Positions 8,741 through 19,500 of a stretch of 64,000 nt of DNA are shown piece after piece; position 1 is the stretch's first letter, and each line of letters opens with the position of its first letter. The DNA comes from Saccharomyces paradoxus. Its lineage: Eukaryota; Ascomycota; Saccharomycetes; Saccharomycetales; Saccharomycetaceae. Position numbers and translations under genes: made by a program. The DNA lies in contig NC_047497.1 of assembly GCF_002079055.1 (NCBI RefSeq), positions 540,501 through 604,500 on the forward strand, in the 5' to 3' direction. The notes below the pieces were generated by a model. The model was not told the origin of the DNA and did not search any database. It was given only the letters and a program-made list of their open reading frames with translations.

Positions 8741-11407
8741 ATGCCAACAACTAGGAGGACGCGATCCAGGGCTTCCTTGGCACTTCCCTTCCAGTTACGG
8801 CTGGTTCACAAGAAGTCGTGGGGCCATCGGCTAAGAGATTTCATTTCCGGCTTCTTGAAATCGTGCAGACCCATTGCTAAGTACATTTTCCCCAACTTCA
8901 TCGTAGTGCACTATATCTACCTGATTACGCTGTCAATCATCGGGTCTATTCTATTGTATCCGTGCAAGAACTCGGCGTTTATCGATGTGTTATTTCTGGC
9001 TGCTGGGGCGTCTACGCAGGGTGGGTTGGCCACCAAGAGCACTAATGATTTCAATCTGTACCAGCAAATAGTGGTGTATGTCATCACGTTGCTGTCCACA
9101 CCTATAATTATTCATGGGTTTTTGGCCTTTGTCAGGTTGTATTGGTTTGAAAGGTACTTCGACAACATTAGGGACTTTTCCAAGCAGAATTTTAAACTTA
9201 GAAGGACCATGACGTTGCAACAAAGAGAAATATCTGGCAGCAGTGGCAACGCCGCTCGAAGTAGAAGTTTCAAAGACAACTTGTTTCGTGGGAAGTTTGT
9301 TTCCAGAGAAGGCCCACACCAACCCGCTTCAGATGTTCCCATGGGCTCTCCTGACACGTCCGCATCATCCTCTATCTCACCCTTGAATGTTTCCTCCTCT
9401 AAGGATGACTCCACTGACACTCAAAGCTCGCTCCCACATTTCTCCGGTAAGCGTGAACCCTCAGATGTCGACCCAACGGACATTTACAAATCAATAATGA
9501 TGTTACAAAAACAGCAAGAAAAGAGCAAACCAAATTCCACGGATTCTTCCCTCGATGAGGCCAATGAACCAGCTTTCATCGTTCAAGAACGTCATGAAAG
9601 AAGACCGCCACATTACTCGCTGGAACACCATTCTGTTTTGCCATCTGCTGAAGAATTGCACAGGCTAGCCCAGACTAAAAGTTTTCAGAAACTGCTTCGC
9701 TTGCAGAGAGATGAAGGTGACTATGACTTTGATGGTGCACCCGGCAAATTTATGGTCACTAAGAAGAAGAAAATATCTAGAACACAGTCATGTAACAGCC
9801 CAACGTATGTGCCTCCACCAGATCAAGAAACCTCAAGCCAAGCACTCGAAAAGGATAAAAATCTGGCCAGGTCGGCGCCTTCATCGTCTGCTGATGAGGA
9901 GATGAGTTTTTCGCCGCAAGAGTCCTTGAATTTACAGTTCCAAGCACACCCGCCCAAACCCGAACGACGTGAAGGTGATATAGACCACCCTTTTAACAGA
10001 ACAATGAGCACTAACTATCTATCGTGGCAACCAACTTTTGGCAGAAATTCTGTCTTCATTGGACTCACAAAGCAACAAAAGGAGGAACTCGGCGGTGTCG
10101 AATATCGCGCTCTGAGATTACTATGTTGCATTCTCGTGGTATACTACATCGGATTCAACATTTTGGCGTTTGTGACCATCGTTCCATGGGCCTGTAAGAG
10201 GCACCATTATGCTGAGATTATTAGACAAAATGGAGTTTCGCCCGCCTGGTGGGGGTTTTTCACTGCAATGAGTGCATTCAGCAATTTAGGTCTGTCTTTG
10301 ACCGCTAATTCCATGGTTTCTTTTGATACTGCGCCATATCCACTGATTTTCATGATGTTATTCATTATCATAGGCAATACAGGCTTCCCAATTATGTTGA
10401 GATTTATCATTTGGATCATGTTCAAAACCTCGAAAGACTTATCTCAGTTTAAAGAGAGCCTGGGGTTTTTATTGGATCATCCGCGCAGATGCTTTACGTT
10501 GTTATTCCCCAGCGCCCCCACATGGTGGCTGTTTACAACTTTAATCGTCTTAAATGCCACGGATTGGATCCTTTTCATAATCCTGGATTTCAATTCTGCT
10601 GTAGTAAGACAAGTTGCTAAAGGTTATAGAGCTCTTATGGGCCTCTTCCAATCTGTATGCACAAGAACCGCTGGATTCAACGTTGTTGACTTAAGTAAAT
10701 TACATCCGTCCATTCAGGTATCCTATATGCTAATGATGTACGTCTCGGTTCTGCCACTGGCAATTTCCATCAGAAGAACAAATGTTTACGAAGAACAATC
10801 GTTGGGACTCTATGATAATGGGAAAGACGACGACGGCACCACCCAGAAAACCAGCACGAAGGACACTGAACAGGATGGCGAATCCGAAGAGAGAGACCCC
10901 GTGCCAGCGAACTTCAAACCAAAGAAACAGTCTCCCAAATCGTTTGTCGGTGCTCATTTGAGGAGACAACTGTCTTTTGATTTATGGTACCTATTCCTTG
11001 GATTGTTCATAATATGTATATGCGAGGGAAAAAAAATTGAAGACGTTAATGAACCTGATTTTAATGTCTTTTCTATATTGTTTGAAATCGTTAGCGCTTA
11101 TGGTACAGTGGGTTTATCATTGGGTTACCCAAATACCAACACATCGCTATCTGCCCAGTTCACCGTGTTATCAAAGCTAGTCGTAATTGCGATGCTAATA
11201 AGAGGAAGAAATAGAGGCTTGCCATACACTTTGGATCGTGCCATCATGCTGCCAAGTGACAAACTGGAACAAATTGATCGGTTGCAAGACATGAAAGCCA
11301 AGGGCAAGTTGTTAGCCAAAGTTGATGAAGATCCAATGACTACTTATGTCAAAAAGAGATCTCACAAACTGAAAAAAGCAGCGACAAAATTTTGGCGGAG
11401 GCACTAA
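8741..11407 (+). CDS. TRK2: Low-affinity potassium transporter Trk2
   Basis: An 888-residue plasma membrane K+ uptake protein of the Trk/Ktr/HKT superfamily, paralogue of Trk1. It has four membrane-pore-membrane units, and the four pore-loop segments can be read: GASTQGGLATKS, SAFSNLGLSL, CTRTAGFNVVDL and SAYGTVGLSLGY, each with the conserved glycine of the selectivity filter. Between units 1 and 2 sits a long hydrophilic cytoplasmic loop (about residues 140-430), rich in Ser, and a shorter one (about 680-745) lies before unit 4. Both loops hold most substitutions relative to S. cerevisiae Trk2 as I remember it. A basic C-terminal tail follows. Confidence 0.97.
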   Translation: MPTTRRTRSRASLALPFQLRLVHKKSWGHRLRDFISGFLKSCRPIAKYIFPNFIVVHYIYLITLSIIGSILLYPCKNSAFIDVLFLAAGASTQGGLATKSTNDFNLYQQIVVYVITLLSTPIIIHGFLAFVRLYWFERYFDNIRDFSKQNFKLRRTMTLQQREISGSSGNAARSRSFKDNLFRGKFVSREGPHQPASDVPMGSPDTSASSSISPLNVSSSKDDSTDTQSSLPHFSGKREPSDVDPTDIYKSIMMLQKQQEKSKPNSTDSSLDEANEPAFIVQERHERRPPHYSLEHHSVLPSAEELHRLAQTKSFQKLLRLQRDEGDYDFDGAPGKFMVTKKKKISRTQSCNSPTYVPPPDQETSSQALEKDKNLARSAPSSSADEEMSFSPQESLNLQFQAHPPKPERREGDIDHPFNRTMSTNYLSWQPTFGRNSVFIGLTKQQKEELGGVEYRALRLLCCILVVYYIGFNILAFVTIVPWACKRHHYAEIIRQNGVSPAWWGFFTAMSAFSNLGLSLTANSMVSFDTAPYPLIFMMLFIIIGNTGFPIMLRFIIWIMFKTSKDLSQFKESLGFLLDHPRRCFTLLFPSAPTWWLFTTLIVLNATDWILFIILDFNSAVVRQVAKGYRALMGLFQSVCTRTAGFNVVDLSKLHPSIQVSYMLMMYVSVLPLAISIRRTNVYEEQSLGLYDNGKDDDGTTQKTSTKDTEQDGESEERDPVPANFKPKKQSPKSFVGAHLRRQLSFDLWYLFLGLFIICICEGKKIEDVNEPDFNVFSILFEIVSAYGTVGLSLGYPNTNTSLSAQFTVLSKLVVIAMLIRGRNRGLPYTLDRAIMLPSDKLEQIDRLQDMKAKGKLLAKVDEDPMTTYVKKRSHKLKKAATKFWRRH

Positions 11408-11891
11408 AATTAGGCTCGTCTCCTTTGTCCACGCTAAAGTCAATATAGTTTTCATAGAACACAACGTAGAGTTACGTTATACCGAAGCATTTTATGTATT
11501 ATTTTTAAATTATGATAATCCTTAGCGAATGTAAAAGGAAAATAACAAAGGACTAGGCCTCAGAAAGATATGACATTATGATTCAACAATTCTGGCGAGC
11601 TCTATTCACAGTATGCCTTTAATACTATGGCAGTTCTAGAAATCTTAGTATTTTCCTTTTTCCCTCTATTTGATTTATTATTGTATTTTTCACCATTCGA
11701 ATTGCATTTTGTCCCCTACGAAAAATGCAGAAAACTGGATCTAAACTACGTTCATATCTGAACAAATAACCAACCAAGACCACCAACTGACCCATTACGA
11801 GCAATCTGCCCAAGTTGCCGTCCAAAAAAAGGTCTGAGTGGAAAGTAAACTGCGACGGTATAATCCCAAAAGCATAGACTCATTAATTGGT
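11408..11891 (+). promoter_or_regulatory. TRK2 3' end and YKR051W upstream region
   Basis: 484 AT-rich bases without a gene. The part after TRK2 has A/T tracts typical of a yeast 3' end; the rest leads into the YKR051W start. An in-frame upstream codon at 11838 is GTG and was not taken as a start. No firm regulator site is recognised. Confidence 0.35.
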
Positions 11892-13151
11892 ATGGACAAC
11901 AAACTACTGTATTGGTGGTTGTACTGGCCATGCGTGTATTTATCTATTATAGCTACCATAATCTCTCTTTACACCATAACCAGGCATTTATTAAACTACC
12001 GTAAACCGTACGAACAAAGATTATCCATACGAATACTGCTCCTCGTGCCCATATTCAGCGTGTCATGCGCAAGTGGCATAATCAAGCCTGAAATAGCTCA
12101 ATTTTATGTGGATCCCATCAGAGAATTTTATGAAGCATTTGTCATTTACACATTTTTTACATTTTTAACACTACTATTAGGGGGTGAGAGGAACATTATA
12201 ACTGTTTTAAGCTTAAATCACGCCCCCACAAGACATCCAATACCGCTAGTAGGTAGAATTTGCAAACCAATAGACTTATCTGATCCTTTTGATTTTCTTT
12301 TCGTCAAAAAAGGCATACTACAGTACGTTTGGTTCAAACCATTTTATTGCTTTGGTACATTGATATGCAGTGCATGGGAACTGCCCAAGTTCGAAATATT
12401 TTTGAACATATTTTATAACATTTCAGTGACTTGGTCACTGTATAGTTTAGCACTATTTTGGAAGTGTCTTTATCCCGAATTAGCTCCTTATAAACCGTGG
12501 TTGAAATTTCTATGCGTTAAATTAATTATTTTTGCCTCTTACTGGCAGAGCATTATAATTCAGGCTCTAGTGGTTACAGGAAAGTTGGGTACAGGAAACC
12601 AAGATCGAATATCTGGATACGTATACAAAAATGGGCTCCTGTGTATAGAGATGGTCCCCTTTGCCATCTTACATTCGGTAGCTTTTCCCTGGAATAAATA
12701 CACTGCAATTAGCATACCTTATGGGGCCAGGATGAAATTTATTTACGCGTTAAGGGATTTCCTTGGTTGTGGTGATCTAATATGGGATTTCAAACAAACT
12801 TTGTTTGTTGGACCCTTATACTATAACTATAGAAACTTCGACCCCGAGGCCATGGATCTATTGAGTACTAGACAGCAATCTGGTGCGACCATGGAAAGAC
12901 TAAAACATGGTCTAAGATTTACTGATAATGGACGAAATAGTTATTGGGTGGAATATGGGAGTATACCCAACAAAGGACGTGTTCCGGAATCGATAGGAGA
13001 ATCATGGGAAGATGATATTGCTGGTCAGAGAACTTTCCCTGAGGATCCAAATTATCCAGTCGTTCACGATTACACGATGGGCCATCGATATAGTAGAACA
13101 ATGAATGATTTGAGAAGAGATATTCAAAGTAGATCGTCAATGGCTTGTTAA
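11892..13151 (+). CDS. TMEM184/organic solute transporter-like membrane protein (YKR051W orthologue)
   Basis: A 419-residue polytopic membrane protein of the TMEM184 / Solute_trans_a (DUF300) family, which includes plant LAZ1 and animal OST-alpha relatives. Its yeast function is unknown. The first two thirds contain about seven hydrophobic helices, starting with WWLYWPCVYLSIIATIISL. Family-type motifs are visible: RILLLVPIFSVSCASGI in helix 2 and FLTLLLGGERN after helix 3, then an FCVK-like LKFLCVKLIIFASYWQS segment. The C-terminal ~110 residues are hydrophilic and probably cytosolic. The ATG at 11892 gives the usual length. Function should not be assumed from the family name. Confidence 0.9.
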   Translation: MDNKLLYWWLYWPCVYLSIIATIISLYTITRHLLNYRKPYEQRLSIRILLLVPIFSVSCASGIIKPEIAQFYVDPIREFYEAFVIYTFFTFLTLLLGGERNIITVLSLNHAPTRHPIPLVGRICKPIDLSDPFDFLFVKKGILQYVWFKPFYCFGTLICSAWELPKFEIFLNIFYNISVTWSLYSLALFWKCLYPELAPYKPWLKFLCVKLIIFASYWQSIIIQALVVTGKLGTGNQDRISGYVYKNGLLCIEMVPFAILHSVAFPWNKYTAISIPYGARMKFIYALRDFLGCGDLIWDFKQTLFVGPLYYNYRNFDPEAMDLLSTRQQSGATMERLKHGLRFTDNGRNSYWVEYGSIPNKGRVPESIGESWEDDIAGQRTFPEDPNYPVVHDYTMGHRYSRTMNDLRRDIQSRSSMAC

Positions 13152-13417
13152 ATGTGCGTATATACATAGTTACTGCGTCTTAAACTATATACAAAATAAA
13201 ACAGCATCAACAAGCAATGCTTTATTTAAATTATTGTAACTTGGATGCTTATTTCAATGAAATGGAATAAATGCTACTGTAATTTTTTTGCCGGAGAATT
13301 GGGTATATATGCAGAGTGAGAGTTGAGTGATATCACTATTATCATTATTTTTCTATTATTACTTTTGCCTTTATTGCTTATCAACAAAGGTTGGCTTCAG
13401 AAAGGGAAAAAAGAACA
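13152..13417. terminator. Convergent 3' region of YKR051W and MRS4
   Basis: 266 AT-rich bases between converging stops, with TATATA elements near 13160-13190 and T-rich runs for the other strand. No gene is visible. Confidence 0.4.
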
Positions 13418-14332
13418 TTAATTATTCATTAAAAAATGCTTAGCACATTCATATGCAGTCCAAGAAATGGCAGTAGCTGGAATATTCGCTACTATTCTTG
13501 GTTTCAAACCCCGCCAAAACCCCTTCCAGCCATGAACCTCCAGTATGGCCCTCGAGGCCCTACCAAATGTGTTCGCATCTTTCATTATTTCGATGGAGAC
13601 AGTTTCGCTACCTCTGACCTGCAATACAGTCTTTATGCAATCCAAGGGTGTAGTTAACGCAGCACATGTTGCACCACTTATCCCACCGCAGAGACAATGA
13701 ATTAATGGATTGTAGGAATTTTGCGGATTGAAAAATTTACTGGCAGATTCATATATCATAAAATTGAACGCTGCAAATGGAATATTCATGGCTAATGTTG
13801 TGGGATAGGAATAGTAAAATGCTGCAAAGCCTTCATTTTGATATATTTGCTTAGTAACGTTCCAAACTCTTAGATTAGTATCCAATTGTAATCTTTGTTT
13901 GACAGTGTCAAAAGGGTTCATCAACGCATCGGCAGCAATGGTAGCAATGGTGCCGCTCAGAGCAGTTTTCATTGGCTGATGAGTCTGCATATCTTCAGGG
14001 CTTATCAGGCGAGCTTTGCAAAACTCGTATGTACCAAAATATACTGCATGCGCAGGCCCTGCCCCCAGTATCACAGATTGGACACCTCTCCATAGGGCCA
14101 TCGAACCTTCCATGGTAGATATTTTGGATATTTGAGATATCATCCCTGAAGAGGCAGCCTTGTTCAATCCTGCAGCTTGCACTCGAGTTTTCAGAGCATC
14201 TATTGGGAACATCAAAGAATGCTCCATTATACCTGCAAACGCTCCTGCCAGTAACTGGGAATGCAGCGGCGCATGTGATGGAAGAGCTTCGTAGTCGATT
14301 TCCTCAGCTATTGACAATTCTGAAGTATTCAT
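13418..14332 (-). CDS. MRS4: Mitochondrial iron carrier Mrs4 (mitoferrin)
   Basis: A 304-residue member of the mitochondrial carrier family that brings ferrous iron across the inner membrane for heme and Fe-S cluster synthesis, overlapping with Mrs3. It has three tandem ~100-residue repeats, each with a Px[D/E]xx[K/R] signature: FPIDALKTR, NPFDTVKQR and TPLDCIKTV. Six transmembrane helices follow from that fold. The ATG at 14332 is preferred over an in-frame GTG three codons earlier. Upstream (CA)CCC-type motifs suggest control by the iron regulator Aft2. The protein is almost unchanged from S. cerevisiae Mrs4 as I remember it. Confidence 0.97.
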   Translation of the reverse strand: MNTSELSIAEEIDYEALPSHAPLHSQLLAGAFAGIMEHSLMFPIDALKTRVQAAGLNKAASSGMISQISKISTMEGSMALWRGVQSVILGAGPAHAVYFGTYEFCKARLISPEDMQTHQPMKTALSGTIATIAADALMNPFDTVKQRLQLDTNLRVWNVTKQIYQNEGFAAFYYSYPTTLAMNIPFAAFNFMIYESASKFFNPQNSYNPLIHCLCGGISGATCAALTTPLDCIKTVLQVRGSETVSIEIMKDANTFGRASRAILEVHGWKGFWRGLKPRIVANIPATAISWTAYECAKHFLMNN

Positions 14333-14934
14333 GATATTCACAACGATTTCGATTGAGTTTTTTTTACTTCTTTTAGTTTTTACTTCTCACGAAAGTCTTC
14401 GTCAGTTAACTAGAATAAGTTAAAAACTCTAAGAGATTCCAATAAAAGTTCCAAATATCTTTATATAAAGCTTACTACTTAGATAAGATGACGTTCGCCA
14501 ATGGCAGGCAAAAAAATAGCAGGGTGTTCTTGCCTTTCAGTATTCGCCATGCTCTCATTCAAGAAAGGGTGCCAAAATACCGAAAAGAGACACGATCGGG
14601 GGTGTCAAAGTAGCGATGCTGTGGGTTGAAAAGAGGGTGAATCACCGCAAACATGCATGTGTAAAACCCAAAATGGCGATCTAGGGCCTGCTACACATGA
14701 TATGAACATCCCAATAGTATATAACAGAGTTAAAATCTTGACTCATATTCGAAATCTTGATTTTTCATGGCTCTATCCATTTTATATATTAGTAAGCACT
14801 ACATATGGGCTGGCTATCAAAGGCGAAAAAAAAGTGCCGAATTCTAAGCATATACTCATCGGAGTGAATTCCAATGACATGGCATAAAGATACAGCATAT
14901 ATCTATAAGACACTAAATGCATATATACGAGAAT
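14333..14934 (-). promoter_or_regulatory. MRS4 promoter with Aft2-type motifs; YSR3 3' end
   Basis: 602 bases without a gene, between two minus-strand genes. Three copies of the (G/A)CACCC core recognised by Aft1/Aft2 lie on the minus strand at 14522-14527 (ACACCC), 14567-14572 (GCACCC) and 14600-14605 (ACACCC), 190-275 bases before the MRS4 ATG. MRS4 is an established Aft2-responsive gene in S. cerevisiae. The half near YSR3 (about 14690-14934) is AT-rich and looks like a 3' end. Confidence 0.55.
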
Positions 14935-16149
14935 CTAGCTTAAATTTGTCCAAGTAAAAAAAACTGGGCATAATAGAAAAACGGTTGTAGGGATACCTGC
15001 ATATATGAGAAATCTTCCGATGATTTCCACCTTAGGAACGCCGACGTACAATGAACACTCTTCTTCTTCACTTGTCTCGTTATGCAAATGTGCCTTTTCG
15101 CCTCTATCATCGTGAAATCTCAATAGTTTAATCAACAGCGTGTAGACAGCTGTCTTGCTAATGACGTCTTTCCAAACAATCACGGATGCGACACCTACCA
15201 GAGGCCTCAAGAACACTTTGGGACCGGATGATCCGTACGTACTACATGCAAGATTCCATCCGTACCTTTGGGTTAACCAATCGCTACAGTCCAACCCACT
15301 GACTACCCCAATGAAAGCTACGCTGTCTTCGAAACAGGGGCATTCATCGATAGGCCTGACGTGGTTAAACAGAATAAACAGGCCCCATGTTACACTCAGA
15401 AGAGGGAACCAGAGGCACTCACCAATCTGGAAATTTCGTAAAACGTGAACTACCCAAATCCTCATAAAAAAACAGATAGCTCCAACTGCGGCACCACTAA
15501 ATAAATCCAGCATACCATGCATACCGCAGTAAACTCTACCAAAAACCAGAGTGAAGTAGTAAAAAGTAACCAGACTCAGTAAAATAAGCTTTGTTGGCCA
15601 TGACAGTGTGTCTGATAAACATATTCTCCAAAAAAATAATAAACTTACCGCGGTAGCATTAGCAGAATGTGAACTGGGTGCACCATATTCTTTCGTAGTG
15701 TATTCACTTAGCGTGATTCTATCCACTGGTGGCGACTTTGGTCTTGGTAGGCACCAATAATCCTTCAAGTACCCACTCAAATATATTGAATAACCAAGAA
15801 CGTAGATCATGTCCCGAGTTAAATCGCGGTATCCCAGCCACACAGGCATGGGAAGCACAATAACATAAAACATATGAGAACCCATAACCGAAGTGTACTT
15901 GAAATAAACATCTCTAAAAGGCGTTCTGTGCTTTTCCTGTAAAGAATATATGAAATCTGATTGGTTATCTGTGAATCTAGTCAGATATTGCCTTGTTTGA
16001 AACCTTAGCCGCGACATCTGGCCCTCGAAATGCTCCGCTGGATGATTACCGGGATCTGCCAATAGGTGCTTGCCGCTAGAAGCAGCCACCTGAACTTTGA
16101 TGGTGTCCTCGGCAACACTCAATTCAGTAACCGTCTGAGTAATAGCCAT
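14935..16149 (-). CDS. YSR3: Dihydrosphingosine 1-phosphate phosphatase Ysr3
   Basis: A 404-residue ER membrane enzyme that dephosphorylates long-chain base phosphates, paralogue of Lcb3. It belongs to the PAP2 lipid phosphatase superfamily, and all three signature motifs are visible: KDYWCLPRP (motif 1), YGAPSSHSANA (motif 2, catalytic His) and GRVYCGMHGMLD (motif 3, catalytic His). Multiple hydrophobic helices run from about residue 90 to the C-terminus. Length equals the orthologue. Most differences from S. cerevisiae lie in the N-terminal 30 residues and the C-terminal hydrophilic loop near EEEECSLYVG. Confidence 0.96.
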   Translation of the reverse strand: MAITQTVTELSVAEDTIKVQVAASSGKHLLADPGNHPAEHFEGQMSRLRFQTRQYLTRFTDNQSDFIYSLQEKHRTPFRDVYFKYTSVMGSHMFYVIVLPMPVWLGYRDLTRDMIYVLGYSIYLSGYLKDYWCLPRPKSPPVDRITLSEYTTKEYGAPSSHSANATAVSLLFFWRICLSDTLSWPTKLILLSLVTFYYFTLVFGRVYCGMHGMLDLFSGAAVGAICFFMRIWVVHVLRNFQIGECLWFPLLSVTWGLFILFNHVRPIDECPCFEDSVAFIGVVSGLDCSDWLTQRYGWNLACSTYGSSGPKVFLRPLVGVASVIVWKDVISKTAVYTLLIKLLRFHDDRGEKAHLHNETSEEEECSLYVGVPKVEIIGRFLIYAGIPTTVFLLCPVFFTWTNLS

Positions 16150-16507
16150 AATTTAATCCTCGCACTCCTTTGCTACTTTGTATATTTTGTTGAAGACTAC
16201 CACTGCCTAATTTCTTCTTACCATCTCATTTACTAGATTAAGAAGAAAGGCAAGGCAAGGCTGACAAAGATTAGGAAAATAATGGAATTTCATTACATTA
16301 TATAACATGAATTCCGGGCGTACATGCTCGTAACTAAGTAGTATCTAAATGAGAATCCCCACGTTATTTTAATTAGAAGCACGCCATCTTCTTACAACAA
16401 ATTTTTTTGAACCAAAGATATCACAGTTTCATCAAACAATAGGAACACATAATAGGCACGTCTTCTGAGAAAACCGCGGACAAGCAAGACACGCGTACCT
16501 GAAAAGG
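16150..16507 (-). promoter_or_regulatory. DYN1 3' end and YSR3 promoter
   Basis: 358 bases between minus-strand genes. The side next to DYN1 is AT-rich and probably holds the DYN1 polyadenylation signals; the side next to YSR3 carries its promoter. A short direct repeat of AGGCA units sits at about 16248-16260. No gene is seen. Confidence 0.35.
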
Positions 16508-19500
16508 CTATATTTCTCGAAGAAGTTGTTTAGTTGAGCTAGCCACATCTTTAGCCTGAATACGTTCGTAATCCAGAATAGATTCCCTTGGCAATTGAAG
16601 CCATGAGCTGAGTGAATCTGCAGGCTCGATCGTATCACATAGTATTTTGGTGAGCCTTGCCCGTTCCTCTTCTTTACTTTGTTGAAGAAGAGGCTGTGGG
16701 ATTCGTACCCCAGGAACGATCTGCAAATTGTCCGAGCCGCGGAATACGTGCGTACAAAGTTTTGCGAGCACTTCAAGGTCTTCCTCTTCATCGATCTTTC
16801 CTCCGTATACGATCGTAGCTATGTGATCTTGCACTTGCGCCCAAGGAATGTTGTCGGTAGGATTGGTGGCTATTACATTCTCTAAATACACCAAGGCAAA
16901 TTGAAAGTCGCAATCATTAAAGTAATATTTCTTGGAAAACCCATGAGGCACTAATCGGGTCCTGGCGGTGATCAAGGCATGAAACCATGACAATAGGAAG
17001 CTACAATACACGCTCCATACTCCGGAAAATTCACCAGGGGAAGACTGAGATCCCCATAGATCTTTGACAGTATCTAGTATGCCTGGGATATCCTCGTATA
17101 CAAATCTATCAGTTCTTTGTAGCAATGGGAGAGGTAACCTATCACCGGTTAAATGACATGCCATGAACATTTTAAATTTCTCCTGTTCCTTGGTCACCTT
17201 CGTCTCCTCAACGCGCTTATGCAAATACGTTTTCACCCAAGATAAGGACATTTGGATGTTTTGTAATAGTATCCAACCGCCCTCTATCTTGGATTTTGAT
17301 ATTTCCTCTTGCGCATAATTTAGATTTTCGATGGACCCTAACGGGATGATTTTTAACGATTCGTTCAAGGCCTTCGCCAATTCGACTAGTTTGAATGTGC
17401 CATCAACATCTCGCTCAGTTGCTATAGTAAAAAAGTTGTTCTCAGAGTTCGTTACCACATCCGCTATATTCCACTCTTCGACAAAAAACTCATTTTTGAA
17501 CCAGTTCAACGCAGATATATACGATTTGGTTGTAACGTGCTCCAATAAGTGTTTCAAATCGTCATTAGCATCTACGTTTAGTTTTTGCACGTCATCGCTA
17601 CTTTCAGAGAGCATGTCAATCATTGTTAGAACTGCTTCGTTATATTGTTCATTTTCAATGTCGAATTTGTACAAACAAAACATCGTCATAGCCATGATCA
17701 TTTTACAATTCTTGTCAAGAGTGGTGGAAAATTGACTATATACTTCTTGGTATAATATCCAAAGAATTTCATCCACCCTTGTCATACCTGCCTTTGTTTT
17801 TCTCGATTTCTTACTAAAGACACGTTTGAAACATGATAAAAATTGCCCTATGGAAATGTTGTAAAACCAATGAAACTGACCGAATCTCTCCAACATAGAG
17901 AATATTTTGACGCTATGCTTACCGATGACAGAGTACTTTTCTACCAGGCCATCAAATTGTGGGAAAAATTCCTCAGATTCACTTAGCTTTCTTTCAATGT
18001 TAATAGCTTCTTTTTTCAGATTGTTCAAAGTCACCATCAACTCATCATTTTCTAACATATTCCCCTGTGAATTACTTAGTTCCTCCAAAAGTCGCTTTTC
18101 CAGATTCTTCAATTTCAACTTATATTCAGTATTCAATTTTATCAAATCTTCCCTTTGTCTTTGCATTTCCGCATTCTCTTCCGTCAAAGTGATGTCAAAG
18201 ACTCGTGTTTCAATACTTTCCTTATTTGTGACAAAATCAACTAACCTTACCCTTGATCTGAGGAATATCGGAATATCTCCACTGGGATCACAAGAATGGA
18301 TGAATAATTTAAAATCGCCTGAGACATCTACTTCGTGATCTCCAATCTCCACAGTAACTCTGTTCCCGGCATGATTGAACTCTTTGGAGATTAATCTTGA
18401 TATGATTGGATCAAAAAATTCTCCATCCTGAATTATAACTACACTTCCGAATCTAATTGCATTTTCTAATCTTTTAACGAATCCTTCTTCGAGGAAACTG
18501 AGAAGTACAGTTTTATTGCCGTAATATTTCGAAATAACCGTCACCATGTGGGAACTTGGGTCCAAAAGAAATGGAACTGCATCTTTTGAATTCATGACTA
18601 TGCTCATGTTTTCCAAAAAGTAATCGTTCTTATTCAGCCCACATTCAATCCACGTCATTTTTTCATCTAATGTTACCAGATAATCGATGAAACGATAATT
18701 TACATCGTACTTAACGCCAAATTTGTCCAGCAAGTTCTTTAAAATGATTAACATGTCACTCCTTTCCCTTTCATTCAAATGACCAAAGTATGTTTCATAC
18801 ATGGATGAAATTATACAATTTCCAATCAGCTCTTGACTTGTTTTACTAAATTGCTTTGTACTGTTCAGCCACCTTTCTTTTTCGAAAGTTAAACTTTTAA
18901 CCAAAGATAAGGACCTATCGAGACTAGTTTGTACGTTGCTCATCTCTGTCTTTATGGCTTCAACATCTCTGATTAATAAACTGTATTTTTGCTTTGACAC
19001 TTCAATACTGGCTTCTAAATCCTGTGTCATTTCTTCAGCGGCAAGTAAATTGGCCTTCGTTTTCAACGACTCAAACTCTATTCTCTTCATTTCTTCTCTC
19101 AGCGGATCTACATTATGTAAAACTTTACTGAAGTTTATTTGGGCATTGACCCACTGATATAACGGCCCACACGCTTTGCTGGCCCTATTCACTATCTCAT
19201 AAGTAAAATTAGGATCTGATAAAAATTCCTCTTCCATATACTTTCGTATTTGGGGCTTCATATGAAGGGTGGTATCATAATGTACTATATTGTGAATAAA
19301 GTTATCTTTTCTGATAAATTGTTGAATATCCCTCCAATTGGAAAATTGGTACCCAAGAATAGCAGAAACAGCCTCCATTACAATTTTTACACCAGATGGA
19401 GGATTTACCATTGATCGGATTTCTGTCAATTGTTGCTTTTTTATATTCTTTACGCCTCGTTGTGCCTCAAGAACGGTGGGTTCAATATCTTGAATACTTT

